From: Thermoplasmata archaeon
GTDB taxonomy: Archaea > Thermoplasmatota > Thermoplasmata > Lutacidiplasmatales > UBA184
Length of the DNA stretch: 64,000 bases
Direction: 5' to 3'
Assembly: GCA_027365105.1 (NCBI GenBank)
Contig: DAHXNZ010000001.1
Coordinates: forward strand, 62,001-126,000
Shown: positions 27,541 through 38,155 of the stretch, piece after piece
Position numbering within the stretch: position 1 is the stretch's first letter
How the letters are laid out: the number at the start of each line of letters is the position of its first letter
Made by a program: the position numbers and the translations under genes
The notes under the pieces: generated by a model
What the model was told of the DNA's origin: nothing
Database searches by the model: none
Seen by the model: only the letters and a program-made list of their open reading frames with translations

Positions 27541-27801
27541 GTGAGCTTCGTCTACGAGCTACTGCAGCTGCTCTACGGGTTCGCCAGCTCGTTCATGGCA
27601 CTCGTAGCCGACACGTTCAATGGGACCCTCTACGCGGTCGACGGAGCGCTGAGCGCCATCCTGTACCAGTGGGGCTACACTGTCGGGCAGTATGGATTCT
27701 GGGTCCCGATCCTGATCGTGGCGGGACTCGGCGTCACAGCGACGGCTTCGTACGCGGTGCTCGACCTTACTGACGGAGCGCGGACCGCCTTGGGGTACTG
27801 A
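27541..27801 (+). CDS. small membrane protein, tandem paralogue B
   Basis: 86 aa, GTG start; see paralogue A. Confidence 0.7.
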   Translation: MSFVYELLQLLYGFASSFMALVADTFNGTLYAVDGALSAILYQWGYTVGQYGFWVPILIVAGLGVTATASYAVLDLTDGARTALGY

Positions 27802-27803
27802 CA

Positions 27804-28127
27804 ATGTCGTGCGACCCTTCCAACCCCTTCACGTGGCTCCAGTGCGTTACCGGGGGGGTTACCCAGGCCTTTCTCACCGAGTTCGAGAACGCGGCCCTCT
27901 ACGTCACCGCGAGCCTGCTGAGCACGATCCTTGGGGTGATGCAGTCTCTCTCCACAGTATGGTTGGGAATGATGTCGGAGCTCCTGGGGCTGTGGGAGAG
28001 CATCGCGGAAGTTCTCGGGCCTCTCTCTGCCCCGGTGTTTCTGGTCTTCCTCGTGATCACGTCTGCGGGGCTGATCCTGGCACTGGATCTCGCGAAGGAC
28101 ACTCCCGTCCTGGACATGTTCGTGTGA
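27804..28127 (+). CDS. small membrane protein, possible paralogue C
   Basis: 107 aa; amphipathic N-terminus and C-terminal TM FLVFLVITSAGLILALDLA. Confidence 0.65.
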   Translation: MSCDPSNPFTWLQCVTGGVTQAFLTEFENAALYVTASLLSTILGVMQSLSTVWLGMMSELLGLWESIAEVLGPLSAPVFLVFLVITSAGLILALDLAKDTPVLDMFV

Positions 28128-28137
28128 GGGTGTCAAG

Positions 28138-31100
28138 ATGCGCGTTCGGCTGCTCGCCCTTCTCCTGGCTTCCTCCGCGGTTCTGATGGGTCTCGTGGTA
28201 GTGCCAAGCGCCTCGGGGGCGACTGGGCCATGTTCTGGGGCGACCCCGCCGGTGTTTGCCGTCTACGCGTCGCCGAATCCGGTGCACGTGGGCGCCACGA
28301 CAGTCCTCTCGTTGGACCTCACCGGCCTTGGGAGCAGCACCCCGGACACCGTAACGTGGTACGTCCAGAACGGAGGCAACGGATCTCTGACCGAGGTCCA
28401 GACTAAGACGGTCGCAAGGGCCGCCAATTACACGTACAACTGGACGGCTCTGGGAGGTTATCCGGACTGGGAGGGCACCGTGGTCGGCGCCACGGGATGC
28501 GCGGTAACCCATCTGACCGGTATCACGGAGATCGGGGGCATCTCCGTCTCGCTTTCGCAGTCCAAGGACCAGGTAGACGAGGGAGCCACCGTTAGTTACA
28601 GCGCAACAGTCTCTGGCGGGTCGTCCTATACGTATCGCTGGACCGGGTGCTCGTCGAGCACGGCGACCTGCAGCCATACCTTCACCTCTACTGGGTCCTT
28701 CTCGGTCACTGTCCAAGCGACTGACTCGGCGGGGAGCACCAACGCCTCGAGTGTGACTACCCGAGTGTTCCCGGCCCTGTCGCTGCGCCTCTCTGCGATC
28801 CCCAACTCCGCCGACGTGTCGACAGTCATCGAATGGACGGCCGCCGCCACCGGTGGCAGCGGAGCCTACGAATTCGGAGGTGCCCCGGGGGGAGGGGCGA
28901 TCAGCTACGCCGGTACGCAGGGCGCGGTCACCGTATGCGGTTCCCAGTCCTCCTACACCGCGCCGAGCGAGCTCAACTGCAGCGCGGTCATGGGATCCAA
29001 TGTCCAACCGGGAACCATCCAGTCCACGGCATGCGTGACGGACGCGACAGGTGAATCGGCCTGTGGGAGCGCCTATGTGGACATCCATGCCGACCCGTCT
29101 GCGGTCATCGGTGGCCCGATGTACGTCGACGTCGGGACCCCGGCGACCTGGCAAGGATTTGCGATCAACGGAACGGCCCCATTCAATTACACCTGGTCCG
29201 CGGGGGCCGGGACAATCGGGACTGCCGAGAACCTGACCTATTCTTTCGCGAGCCCGGGCCAATATACGCTCAGGCTTCAGGTCGCCGATTCGGCAACCAG
29301 GACGGCTGAGGCGAACCTCTCGGTTACCGTCTTCTCCGATCCGGTCGTGTCGGCAACCAACAACCTCACCTCGACCGGCGGGAAGGCCGACATAGGGTTC
29401 CCAGTCGGGTTCTCCTCGACAGCGAGTGGCGGGGTCGGCGGCTACACGTATCGGTGGGTCCTCAACGGGGTGGTCGTCGGCAACTCGTCCAGCCTTTCGC
29501 GGAGCTTTGGGTCCCCGGGGACCTACACGCTCATCGCTCGAGTAACTGATTCTGCGGGGACGGTAGAGTCAGCGGATACCACCGTCACGATTGTCGCCAA
29601 CCCATCCGTTACCGCTTCGTCGACTCCTTCGGTGGTCGACAGCGGCTCGACAGCGCAGATTCAGGCCACCGTCACCGGCGGGACCGGGGCGGTGAGCTAT
29701 TCGTGGTCCATCGCAGGCGTAGAAGTTTCCACGAGCCCGTCCTTTTCTCACGCGTTCGGCAGTGTCGGGAACTACTCCGTCAGCGTTACAGTCACCGATC
29801 AGGACGGCCACACCGCGTCCTCGCAGATCACCGTCCAAGTGGTACCGGACCCTTCCGTTACGATCGGGATCACACCCGACCCTGCGGATGTTGGGATTGC
29901 CGTCGTGTTCGTCGGTAACGCCTCCGGCGGTGTCGGCCCCTACAACTGGACTTGGACCATTGGGAGCCATACCCGATACGGGCAGCGCGTGGTCGTGGCC
30001 TTCAACGCGTCCGGAGCCCACTCGGTCCGCCTCGAGCTGTCTGACTCCGAGAGTGTTACCGCGACCTCCAGCACCAGCCTCGCCGTAAACGCGGACCCGC
30101 AAGTGCAGGTGTCGGCAGAGTTCGGAACTGTCGACCAAGGGGTCAACGACACATTCAGCGCCGAAACGCTGGGCGGCTCTCCACCGATCAACTACACCTG
30201 GTCGGTCAACGGATCAGTTCGGGGCTGGGGATCCCAGTTCGTAGCGGCCTTCGGAGCGGTCGGGCATTACAACGTGTCGGTAGTGGCCACGGACGGTCTC
30301 GGACTGGTTTCCCGAGGGTATCAGGTCGTTACCGTCACGGCAGCCCCCGAGGTGGAGATCATCGGACCCACCAAGGTCGACTACGGAGTGGCCGCGAGCT
30401 GGATCGCCAACGGATCTCTCGGGACTGCGCCCTACAACTACACGTGGGAGGTCCAGCAATCGGTGGCGGGCTACGGGGCCATCTTCCGCCACTCGTTCTC
30501 CGCGGTGGGCTCCCTGACACTCGGCCTCGTCCTCACGGACTCCCAGGGCGGGAGGGCCTGGGCGAACGTCACAGTCGTCGTGGCGGCGTTCCCGACTGCG
30601 GTGGTAACCGCCAATGTGACAGCCACGGATCTCGGGATACCGGTCGCGGCCACATGTCAGGTATCCGGGGGGAGCGCGCCCTACCAATACGAGTGGATCG
30701 TTGGCGGATCCACTGCCGGGAGCGAGTCTTCTGTGACGTTCACCGGATCCCGAGCCGGCAGCATCGTGGCGGAATGCATCGTCACGGACGCAGCCGGTGC
30801 CCGCGCTACAGCGAACGACACCACGCAGATCAATCCCTCCCCCTCGGTGTCGTTTGCGATTCCATCTCCCAACCTCGACCCCAACACCACCGTTACGCTC
30901 ACCGCCAGCGCCTCCAACGGGACACCGGCGTACTCGTACGTCTGGATGGTAGATGGTTCCGTAGTCTCCCGATCTCGGACCGCGAACCTCACGTTCGGCG
31001 CCCCGGGATCCTACACGGTCGAGCTCGAGGTAATCGACGCCGTCGGAGCAATCGCGACGGAGACTCGGTCGGTTGCGGTGCAGCCCTACCCGACAGTGGC

Positions 31101-32859
31101 CATAGAGCCGTCCTCGACGCACATTGACGTAGGCATCAACGAGTCCCTGAGAGCCCAGCTGCGGGGAGGAGTGGGGCCGTACTCCTACTCGTGGTTGGTG
31201 GGAGGGACCGCCTACAACAGCACCGCTGTCTCGTTCGCTTGGGCGGCCGCTGGAAACTACACAGTCACGCTCGTGGTCGGGGACGTATTCGGGCACGACG
31301 CCAGCGCCACCGTCCAGATCAGCGTGTACCCGGACCCCACGATCGGAGTCGAGCACGCATCGTCGCTGCCGGTGGTTTCGGTGCCCTACACCCTTACGGC
31401 AGTGGTGTCCGGTGGCTATGGCCCGTACCAGTATCTCTGGACCTTCGGAAGCGGTCAACAGGCCAACGGCAGCCAGATTTCGCACGTGTTCGAGACCGGA
31501 GGTCCTCGGACCTACCAGGTGAGGATTACCGACGCGGGCGGCTTCACCGGGGTCACCTCCTTCGACGTCTTGGTGCGGCTCTTCGTCTCGGCGTCTGAGA
31601 CCGCTGGCAGCGGCTCGGCGCCGCTTACCGAGTTCTTTCTGGCATCGGCGCTGGGCGGAGCCGGCTACGCCTACAATTGGTCCTTCGGCAACGGAAACTA
31701 CTCCGTCTCGCCGAGCCCCCAGGAGACCTTCGGCGCCGGGAACTGGACCGTAGAACTCGAGGTCCGTGCCGCTAACGGAGCGGTGGGATTCGCCAACCTG
31801 ACGGTGATCTCACTTCCGCCTCCGGTGGTCGTCACGTGGACGCCCGCACAGAACATCACGGTAGAGACTGAGGTGAACTTCACCGCCGCCCCCAGCTGGG
31901 TCGCGGGCCAGAACCACACGTCCACGTGGGTGTTCCCGAACGGGGTCCAAGCCACTGGGGATAGGGTCCAGCACGAGTTCAGGCAGTATGGAGAGTTCCA
32001 GACCGTACTGTTCACCTTCAGCTATTCGGGGGGCAACTACTCCCTAGACATCACCGTGGAAATGCGCCCAGGGGCCCCTACTGCGGTGATCGGGGGACTC
32101 GCTTCGGATGAGCCCTCAGGCACCCTGTTGGCCCTCAACGGCGCAAAGTCGAGCTCGCCAGACGCGAACATCACTACCTGGCAGTGGTCGGTCGATAGCC
32201 CGACTGCGTCACTGGCCTACTCTGGCACGACCGTATACCTCTACGCGAACGCGACCGGGCGCTGGAATGTGTCTCTGACGGTCCTGGACTCGCTGGGCGC
32301 CACGGGAACGGCCTCTGTGACGTTCCTCGTGGAGATTCCCGGGAGCTCCCAGAACATCTCGATCCTGGTGCAATCGCACGCCTTCGCGGACTCGATGCGG
32401 TACAATGTGACCGTAAGGTCCGCCTCCTCCCCGATTAGCGCGGTCGATGCCCTACTCGGTGGGTCCGTCCTGCCGATCACTCGAGTCAACGGATCTGGGA
32501 ACTGGCAGAACTATAGCCTGACGCTCAGCTTCGGTTCCTACAACGCTGGAACGTACTCCCTGGAGATAGTCGCGTTCACCCAGAACGGCGGCTCGAACTC
32601 CACCACTCTCTCGCTCACCATCTCTCCCGTGTCCGGGGTCGGAGGGTTCGACCTTGTCTCCTTCCTCGGAGGACCGACCAACTTCCTGGTCATCGTCCTG
32701 ACAGCAATGGGATCCATCGCTGCTGTCGTGGGTCTACGACAGCGGGACACCACGAACATCGACATCGACGGGACCGTACTCACAGGCCGGCCGGGCGGCG
32801 AGTTGCGCCTCAGCAGGCGCAGTAGCACCCCGGGATCAACAAGGAAGGGAGAACAGTAG
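28138..32859 (+). CDS. giant PKD/Ig-like repeat surface protein with C-terminal TM
   Basis: 1573 aa; N-terminal signal; about a dozen GxxPYxYxW...FxxxGxYxVxLxVxDxxG repeats; C-terminal FLVIVLTAMGSIAAVVGL. Confidence 0.9.
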   Translation: MRVRLLALLLASSAVLMGLVVVPSASGATGPCSGATPPVFAVYASPNPVHVGATTVLSLDLTGLGSSTPDTVTWYVQNGGNGSLTEVQTKTVARAANYTYNWTALGGYPDWEGTVVGATGCAVTHLTGITEIGGISVSLSQSKDQVDEGATVSYSATVSGGSSYTYRWTGCSSSTATCSHTFTSTGSFSVTVQATDSAGSTNASSVTTRVFPALSLRLSAIPNSADVSTVIEWTAAATGGSGAYEFGGAPGGGAISYAGTQGAVTVCGSQSSYTAPSELNCSAVMGSNVQPGTIQSTACVTDATGESACGSAYVDIHADPSAVIGGPMYVDVGTPATWQGFAINGTAPFNYTWSAGAGTIGTAENLTYSFASPGQYTLRLQVADSATRTAEANLSVTVFSDPVVSATNNLTSTGGKADIGFPVGFSSTASGGVGGYTYRWVLNGVVVGNSSSLSRSFGSPGTYTLIARVTDSAGTVESADTTVTIVANPSVTASSTPSVVDSGSTAQIQATVTGGTGAVSYSWSIAGVEVSTSPSFSHAFGSVGNYSVSVTVTDQDGHTASSQITVQVVPDPSVTIGITPDPADVGIAVVFVGNASGGVGPYNWTWTIGSHTRYGQRVVVAFNASGAHSVRLELSDSESVTATSSTSLAVNADPQVQVSAEFGTVDQGVNDTFSAETLGGSPPINYTWSVNGSVRGWGSQFVAAFGAVGHYNVSVVATDGLGLVSRGYQVVTVTAAPEVEIIGPTKVDYGVAASWIANGSLGTAPYNYTWEVQQSVAGYGAIFRHSFSAVGSLTLGLVLTDSQGGRAWANVTVVVAAFPTAVVTANVTATDLGIPVAATCQVSGGSAPYQYEWIVGGSTAGSESSVTFTGSRAGSIVAECIVTDAAGARATANDTTQINPSPSVSFAIPSPNLDPNTTVTLTASASNGTPAYSYVWMVDGSVVSRSRTANLTFGAPGSYTVELEVIDAVGAIATETRSVAVQPYPTVAIEPSSTHIDVGINESLRAQLRGGVGPYSYSWLVGGTAYNSTAVSFAWAAAGNYTVTLVVGDVFGHDASATVQISVYPDPTIGVEHASSLPVVSVPYTLTAVVSGGYGPYQYLWTFGSGQQANGSQISHVFETGGPRTYQVRITDAGGFTGVTSFDVLVRLFVSASETAGSGSAPLTEFFLASALGGAGYAYNWSFGNGNYSVSPSPQETFGAGNWTVELEVRAANGAVGFANLTVISLPPPVVVTWTPAQNITVETEVNFTAAPSWVAGQNHTSTWVFPNGVQATGDRVQHEFRQYGEFQTVLFTFSYSGGNYSLDITVEMRPGAPTAVIGGLASDEPSGTLLALNGAKSSSPDANITTWQWSVDSPTASLAYSGTTVYLYANATGRWNVSLTVLDSLGATGTASVTFLVEIPGSSQNISILVQSHAFADSMRYNVTVRSASSPISAVDALLGGSVLPITRVNGSGNWQNYSLTLSFGSYNAGTYSLEIVAFTQNGGSNSTTLSLTISPVSGVGGFDLVSFLGGPTNFLVIVLTAMGSIAAVVGLRQRDTTNIDIDGTVLTGRPGGELRLSRRSSTPGSTRKGEQ

Positions 32860-33252
32860 ATGGGGCTATTCGGAGGACCGGGAAGCCGAAACAAGGTACG
32901 CAGCGCAGACAAGAGGACAGCGGAAAGGGACACCCGGCAGATCATGACCGAATCGAAGGAGCTGCGTCGGCAGATCAGCAGGGATATGTTCCAGCCCGGG
33001 CGTGTCACTGCCCGTCAGATTTCCGCGAACCTCGGCAGAATCGATCGGCAGCTCACCGCGCTTGAGAAGCTTCGAGGCGCCGTGACTTCGAACCACGACA
33101 AGTATGCCGAGATCAGCGCGGAGAAGGCCAGGCTCAAGGAGCAGGGCCGAGCTCTCAAGCTCGCGAAGAAGGCGGAGCGCCTTGGCGCCTCCCCGAAAGA
33201 AGTCGCGAAGAGCGGCGGCATTCTCTCGCTGCTGGCGCGGAGGAAGAGGTAG
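32860..33252 (+). CDS. basic coiled-coil protein
   Basis: 130 aa, ATG immediately after the PKD gene stop; Lys/Arg-rich helices. Confidence 0.65.
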   Translation: MGLFGGPGSRNKVRSADKRTAERDTRQIMTESKELRRQISRDMFQPGRVTARQISANLGRIDRQLTALEKLRGAVTSNHDKYAEISAEKARLKEQGRALKLAKKAERLGASPKEVAKSGGILSLLARRKR

Positions 33253-33384
33253 ATGGGCTGGCTGTCCGATCTGACTGGGGCGATCCTGCTCATCGGGGCG
33301 GCGGTGGTGGTAGCCGCGTACTTCGGGATCACTTGGACGACTGTCGTGCACTCGGCATCACAGTTCTGGGGAGGGCTGCCATGA
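33253..33384 (+). CDS. 43-aa single-TM protein
   Basis: MGWLSDLTGAILLIGAAVVVAAYFGITWTTVVHSASQFWGGLP*, adjoining ORFs on both sides. Confidence 0.55.
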   Translation: MGWLSDLTGAILLIGAAVVVAAYFGITWTTVVHSASQFWGGLP

Positions 33385-36300
33385 GGCGTTATCCGGACTG
33401 GATTGCACTCGGCCTTGTAGCCGTCATCCTGGTGAGCGGCGTCTATGTCGCTGCCGCGAACCAGTCACCTCCAAACGATCCCCACGGGGGTCATCCCATT
33501 CCCGCGGGGGTCGCGCTTCCTACTGTGACGGGGCCATTCGAAGGATTGGTGAAATACAACCTCACTGCCGAACCCCAACGGGTCGCCTATGACCCAACGA
33601 CTGGAGAGGCCTTCGTCTCCACTTATGGCCGACTGGAGGTTCTCAACACGAGCAACGGATCGGTAGCGGGGTCTATCACCACTGCTGGATCCGCCCCGCA
33701 GCACTCCGCTGACTATCCGGTAGTTTACGACCCCCGGGATGGCATAGTGTACGAGGGGATCTACGGGAACGCGACGATCGAGTACGTCTATCCCTCCAAT
33801 CTCACCCACGGCACAATCCCGGTGTACGGGGCTGACTACGCGATGCAGCTACTGTACGATCCGATCGCCGGCAAGGTCATGATAGTGGGGCCAGCTGGGC
33901 ACGGATTCTGGACACTCGACGGCCTCACCGCGACTAACACGACGACCCAGTTTGGAGTCGCGGCGAATGCTACCCTGGGCGACCTCTACGCAGCATACTT
34001 TGGAGCGGCGGGAATGGTATACGTGGCGTCAGCCAATGCGATCGCATCCGGCCATCCGGTCTGGGGACTGAATGCCTCGACATTATCCGAAGTGTCTTAC
34101 ACGGTCGTCCCTCTTACCTGGCAATGGGGAGATTTCATCCCGGGGAATGGAACCGAGGTTGGTGTAAGTTATGAGGGCTACTTTTCGGCAGTCAACCTGA
34201 CATCAGGAAAGGAGACCAATTGGACCTGGACCGCCTCAAGCGTCGGGTCTCCCTACTACTCGCTGGCATACTCTCCCGCGTCTAAGACTTTTGCATTGGC
34301 CTCGAAGCATGATTACGTTCGGCTCTTCTCGCTGACGAATGGGACAGTTTGGGAGGCGGACGTCTCTGGGGCCGTACCCCAGGTGGGCTACTTGGGGGGC
34401 GCGATCAATGAGTTTGCCGCGAGTTCCTGGAACCCTCCCCAATCCCCTGGAATCGCACTGTTCCTCATCAGTACCGCGGGAAAGGTCCAATCAGTGACCA
34501 CCGGCATGGACACATTCAGCCTGACAGTAGTCGGCAACACGGTTTGGGTCGGAGGATCACAATACGGGAGCTATCCCGATGCTGATGCCATTGAGTCATA
34601 CACACTTAGTGCTCAGACAAGGGAAGTGGTATGGTCGATCATCGGCCAACTACCGCAGTTCGGTTGGGGCATAACCGTGGGTGGGGCGAACCATCCGGCG
34701 CCGATCGGCAATCGCTCTCTCACAGTAGAGGTGACGTCCAACTATGCTTACAATTGGACTGCGACGGCCAAAGACTACCGCCTCAGCCCTTCAGAAGGGA
34801 TGATCCCGGCATCCAATCAGACCCCACCTCTTCTCATCAATCTGACGGCAACCTTGAGCCGGCCGATTGACTTTGCCCAGTCTGGGGGGAACGCGTCAGG
34901 GGCCGACCTGAAGTGGGTCACTCCACCCGGTACAGTGAATGTGACCCTGTTAGAAGGGACCAAGACTGGAAGTGGTGTCGGGTGCAGCGTTGTATCGAGG
35001 GTATCCATCGGGAATGTCTCGTCTGGATTGGATGCTGCATTTGGTTGCGTGGCGGTAGAAACCTGGAACTCGTCAGGAGTTTCCGGGCAGACTCCTTTCA
35101 TAAACACAACCCAGTTCCTCCCGGACATGACCTACTTTCAGCTCCCCGGGTGGAACAACCTGTCTGCCTATGCGTACGACAACGCCTGTGCGTCTAACGC
35201 GACCTGTGGCGCGCAGCATCCCCCGGGAGGGATCCAGCAACCACTAATCTCCTGGACGTCGGACGGCGTCTATTATGTCAACGCCACCAACCGACTGGTG
35301 TACTATTCCTTCCTCAACCGATCAGTCACTCACCACTGGCCATGGATTCCTCTCTACCAGCAGATCATGACCTATCCCGGGATCGAGAACACCGAATGGA
35401 TTACTCCTAACGGGGAGTGGGTCTACACGTTTGGGACGATTAGCCCCGGTGGCACTACGATCACATTCTTCGGCGTGAACATATCCTCGGGAAAGACTGC
35501 AGAACACAATTTCTCGGGGCCGTTCAACCTCTCCTCCAGCGGTCTTTCCACGAACATCCAAGTGAATGTCATCGGCATAGACGGGGAGTACAACACAGTA
35601 GCCATGCTGTGGGCTCCGGGGCCGTCATTCGTGTTGTGGTCGCTGGTCAATGGCTCTCAGTGGGTGGCGGGGAACGGGGCCATGTTCGGCCACCTCGGGA
35701 CCGCGGGTGTTGAGGCCAACAACATCTACTGGGTCCCCGAACTCAATTCTCTGATCGAAATTTACGCCGATGGAGTTCCCACGTCGGGTTGGACTCAGTT
35801 CCTCTGGAATGGCAGTGGATTCCAGAACATATCGTGGGGGCTGATACCCTCACTCTCCAATGGGGTCCAGGGTCTATTCTTCAACCTGACGTCCCATCGG
35901 CTGTACTCCGATGTTCAGGCGAGCCCAACTACGCAGTATACCTTCTTTTGGGACATCAACGGAACTGCGCTGGGTTCGATCCACCTCGTGTCGCGATCAA
36001 TAGAGGTGACGGCTCCTGTGCACCGAATGATGGAGTCTGCCGGGGGCGAAGCAGTAGGCGGAGACAATGTCCCGGGCTATCCTGATGGGACAGGGCACTG
36101 GGCGACAGCATTCACCGCCAATGGCTCCGTGGAGGCGGCCTCCCCGTACACTATGCTCGGGAGTTGGACATGGACGCCCCAGTCGTTAGAAGGCCTTGGG
36201 TTCGATTCGTCGTACCAGCTGTATCCGCTTCTCAGCGACTGCTATCGCAATCCCTGTGCAATTAGCGGAACGAACGCAAACTGGAGTGGAGCGGGCAATG

Positions 36301-37550
36301 TGGCCCTGGTGGGGGCTGACTCGTTCCCCGCTGGTGCGCCGCTTGTCCTCGGCCCCCCAGCCCCTCCGCTTCTCACCGTCAAACTAACCGCGTACACGGC
36401 GAATCTATCTTGGTCCGAGCCGGCATCCAGTGAGGCCCTGAACTATACCATTTGGTGGGGTGTGGCGGGGAAGCCATTCACACATTCCGTTTCGCTTCTC
36501 CCCACTAACAACTCCTACACCATCGCAGGGCTCAACTCATCCACCCACTACGAGTTTGAGGTCATCGCTCACAACCTCGATTGGTACGGCAACGGATCTA
36601 TCTCGGGGCAAACCGCGAACACGTATTCTGTTACCTTCAAAGAATCCGGCCTGCCCGCCGGGAAAAGCTGGTCCATCACCTGGAACGGTGCAAATTACAC
36701 GTCTCAGAACGAGACGCTGGCCTTGAGCGCGACGAATGGATCCTACTCGTGGGATATCCCCGCCGAGGGGTCCCTAACACCGAGTCCCTCTGCAGGTATC
36801 ACGAACGTCTCGGGAACTGACGTCAGTATCACGGTGACATTCTCCTCATGGTCACCGCCAGCGACACCGAACAGCATCTCCTCCTCCGTCGTAGGGTCGA
36901 CCTACGCGATACTTCAATGGGGGGCAGTAGCTGGTGCGCGGAACTACAGCATCTCGGAGGGAGGAACCTGCTCGAGCTTAGGAGCCTCCCAATCTCTGGG
37001 CAACGTTCTCCAGGACAATCTGTCTGGATTGACCCCTGGAACGGGATACTGCATCGGGATTCGCGCCTGGAACGGGACAGTAGGGGTCAACCTCACCGAC
37101 GACACCCAAATCTTTACTGGTGCACCCGTGGTTGCCTCGGTCAATGCCGAGTCTATTGATGTGGACGTCAACTGGCAGAACCCAACCGGCGAACCGGCAG
37201 TGGTGGTAGACGCGGTCTACCTCTACGCGGCAGATGGCTCCTATCTGGGATCTTCTGGTACCGGTGGACCAGCGACCTCGATCATTCTTGCGGGGCTGAG
37301 GTATTCGACGACCTACTCTGTCAGAATCAAGGCAGAGTATTCCGGTGGAGGGAGCTCGATGCTCTCGGCGCCAGTGTCGTTCACGACCCCCGGCTGTACG
37401 CAAGGCTGCGCGGCATCGGCGCAGCCCGGCTTGTTGGGGTGGCTATCGGTTCCGATCAACGCGGCGATCCTCGTCGGTTTCGCCTCATCTGCGGTATTGG
37501 GAGCCGCCGCAGCCACCCTCCTTAGGGGCCCCAAGAAGAGGCGCCGGTGA
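33381..37550 (+). CDS. giant surface protein with Fn3-like and Thermopsin-associated 'ESGLPAGKSWSITWNG' domains
   Basis: N-terminal TM (WIALGLVAVILVSGVYVAAAN), Fn3-like LTVKLTAYTANLSWSEPASSEALNYTIWW, C-terminal TM followed by RGPKKRRR. Confidence 0.88.
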   Translation: MRRYPDWIALGLVAVILVSGVYVAAANQSPPNDPHGGHPIPAGVALPTVTGPFEGLVKYNLTAEPQRVAYDPTTGEAFVSTYGRLEVLNTSNGSVAGSITTAGSAPQHSADYPVVYDPRDGIVYEGIYGNATIEYVYPSNLTHGTIPVYGADYAMQLLYDPIAGKVMIVGPAGHGFWTLDGLTATNTTTQFGVAANATLGDLYAAYFGAAGMVYVASANAIASGHPVWGLNASTLSEVSYTVVPLTWQWGDFIPGNGTEVGVSYEGYFSAVNLTSGKETNWTWTASSVGSPYYSLAYSPASKTFALASKHDYVRLFSLTNGTVWEADVSGAVPQVGYLGGAINEFAASSWNPPQSPGIALFLISTAGKVQSVTTGMDTFSLTVVGNTVWVGGSQYGSYPDADAIESYTLSAQTREVVWSIIGQLPQFGWGITVGGANHPAPIGNRSLTVEVTSNYAYNWTATAKDYRLSPSEGMIPASNQTPPLLINLTATLSRPIDFAQSGGNASGADLKWVTPPGTVNVTLLEGTKTGSGVGCSVVSRVSIGNVSSGLDAAFGCVAVETWNSSGVSGQTPFINTTQFLPDMTYFQLPGWNNLSAYAYDNACASNATCGAQHPPGGIQQPLISWTSDGVYYVNATNRLVYYSFLNRSVTHHWPWIPLYQQIMTYPGIENTEWITPNGEWVYTFGTISPGGTTITFFGVNISSGKTAEHNFSGPFNLSSSGLSTNIQVNVIGIDGEYNTVAMLWAPGPSFVLWSLVNGSQWVAGNGAMFGHLGTAGVEANNIYWVPELNSLIEIYADGVPTSGWTQFLWNGSGFQNISWGLIPSLSNGVQGLFFNLTSHRLYSDVQASPTTQYTFFWDINGTALGSIHLVSRSIEVTAPVHRMMESAGGEAVGGDNVPGYPDGTGHWATAFTANGSVEAASPYTMLGSWTWTPQSLEGLGFDSSYQLYPLLSDCYRNPCAISGTNANWSGAGNVALVGADSFPAGAPLVLGPPAPPLLTVKLTAYTANLSWSEPASSEALNYTIWWGVAGKPFTHSVSLLPTNNSYTIAGLNSSTHYEFEVIAHNLDWYGNGSISGQTANTYSVTFKESGLPAGKSWSITWNGANYTSQNETLALSATNGSYSWDIPAEGSLTPSPSAGITNVSGTDVSITVTFSSWSPPATPNSISSSVVGSTYAILQWGAVAGARNYSISEGGTCSSLGASQSLGNVLQDNLSGLTPGTGYCIGIRAWNGTVGVNLTDDTQIFTGAPVVASVNAESIDVDVNWQNPTGEPAVVVDAVYLYAADGSYLGSSGTGGPATSIILAGLRYSTTYSVRIKAEYSGGGSSMLSAPVSFTTPGCTQGCAASAQPGLLGWLSVPINAAILVGFASSAVLGAAAATLLRGPKKRRR

Positions 37551-38155
37551 ACGACTCGAGCAGAGCTCTGGCGACTGGAGCCGTCATTCTCCTGCTCCTC
37601 GCTCTTGGACTCTCGTGGGGCCACCCCACTTCGTCGCCCACCCCGCAGGGGAGAGCGAGCCCAGCTGCGGGCCCGGCGACCAATCAGTCCACGTCCGTGA
37701 GCACCATCAGCGTCTACACGACATACCCGGGCCAGAATCAGTACCTCGCGTTGCCGTTGAATGCGAGCGGAGTGATCATCTACCCGCACTGGGTCGTGAC
37801 GTTAGTCTCGTCAATCAACCAGACCTACTCGATCTACGTCTCCGGCCTGGAGATCACCCAGGGCGCCTCAATGGGAGTCCACGAGGTGGAGTTCGGCGTC
37901 GTTGGAGACGTCGTCAACGTGTCGATCGGGTTCGGGCCGACCACGTATCACTACGACCACGAGTACCTGTCGAATGTGCCGCTTAGCACCTACTACTCTG
38001 CTCCCCCAGCTCCACCTGTGGCTACGGCGCTCCAGGTGACGTTTGACGAGCTCGCCATCGCATTCGCGTTCGTGCTGAGTCTCGGCGGTGCGATGTTCAC
38101 GGCCCGCCGAACCGTGATCGAGCGAAAGAAGCGCCAGATTCAGGTGGTGGGATGA
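37547..38155 (+). CDS. membrane-anchored protein (N- and C-terminal TM)
   Basis: ATGAcg/GTGA-type overlap with upstream gene; ALATGAVILLLLALGLSWG ... LAIAFAFVLSLGGAMFTARR. Confidence 0.7.
   Translation: MNDSSRALATGAVILLLLALGLSWGHPTSSPTPQGRASPAAGPATNQSTSVSTISVYTTYPGQNQYLALPLNASGVIIYPHWVVTLVSSINQTYSIYVSGLEITQGASMGVHEVEFGVVGDVVNVSIGFGPTTYHYDHEYLSNVPLSTYYSAPPAPPVATALQVTFDELAIAFAFVLSLGGAMFTARRTVIERKKRQIQVVG

Noticed and set aside
28057-29262. 401-aa minus ORF inside the PKD gene
   Set aside because: Antisense to a continuous repeat protein; no recognisable motifs.
30214-31485. 423-aa minus ORF inside the PKD gene
   Set aside because: Same reason; the repeat periodicity is on the + strand.
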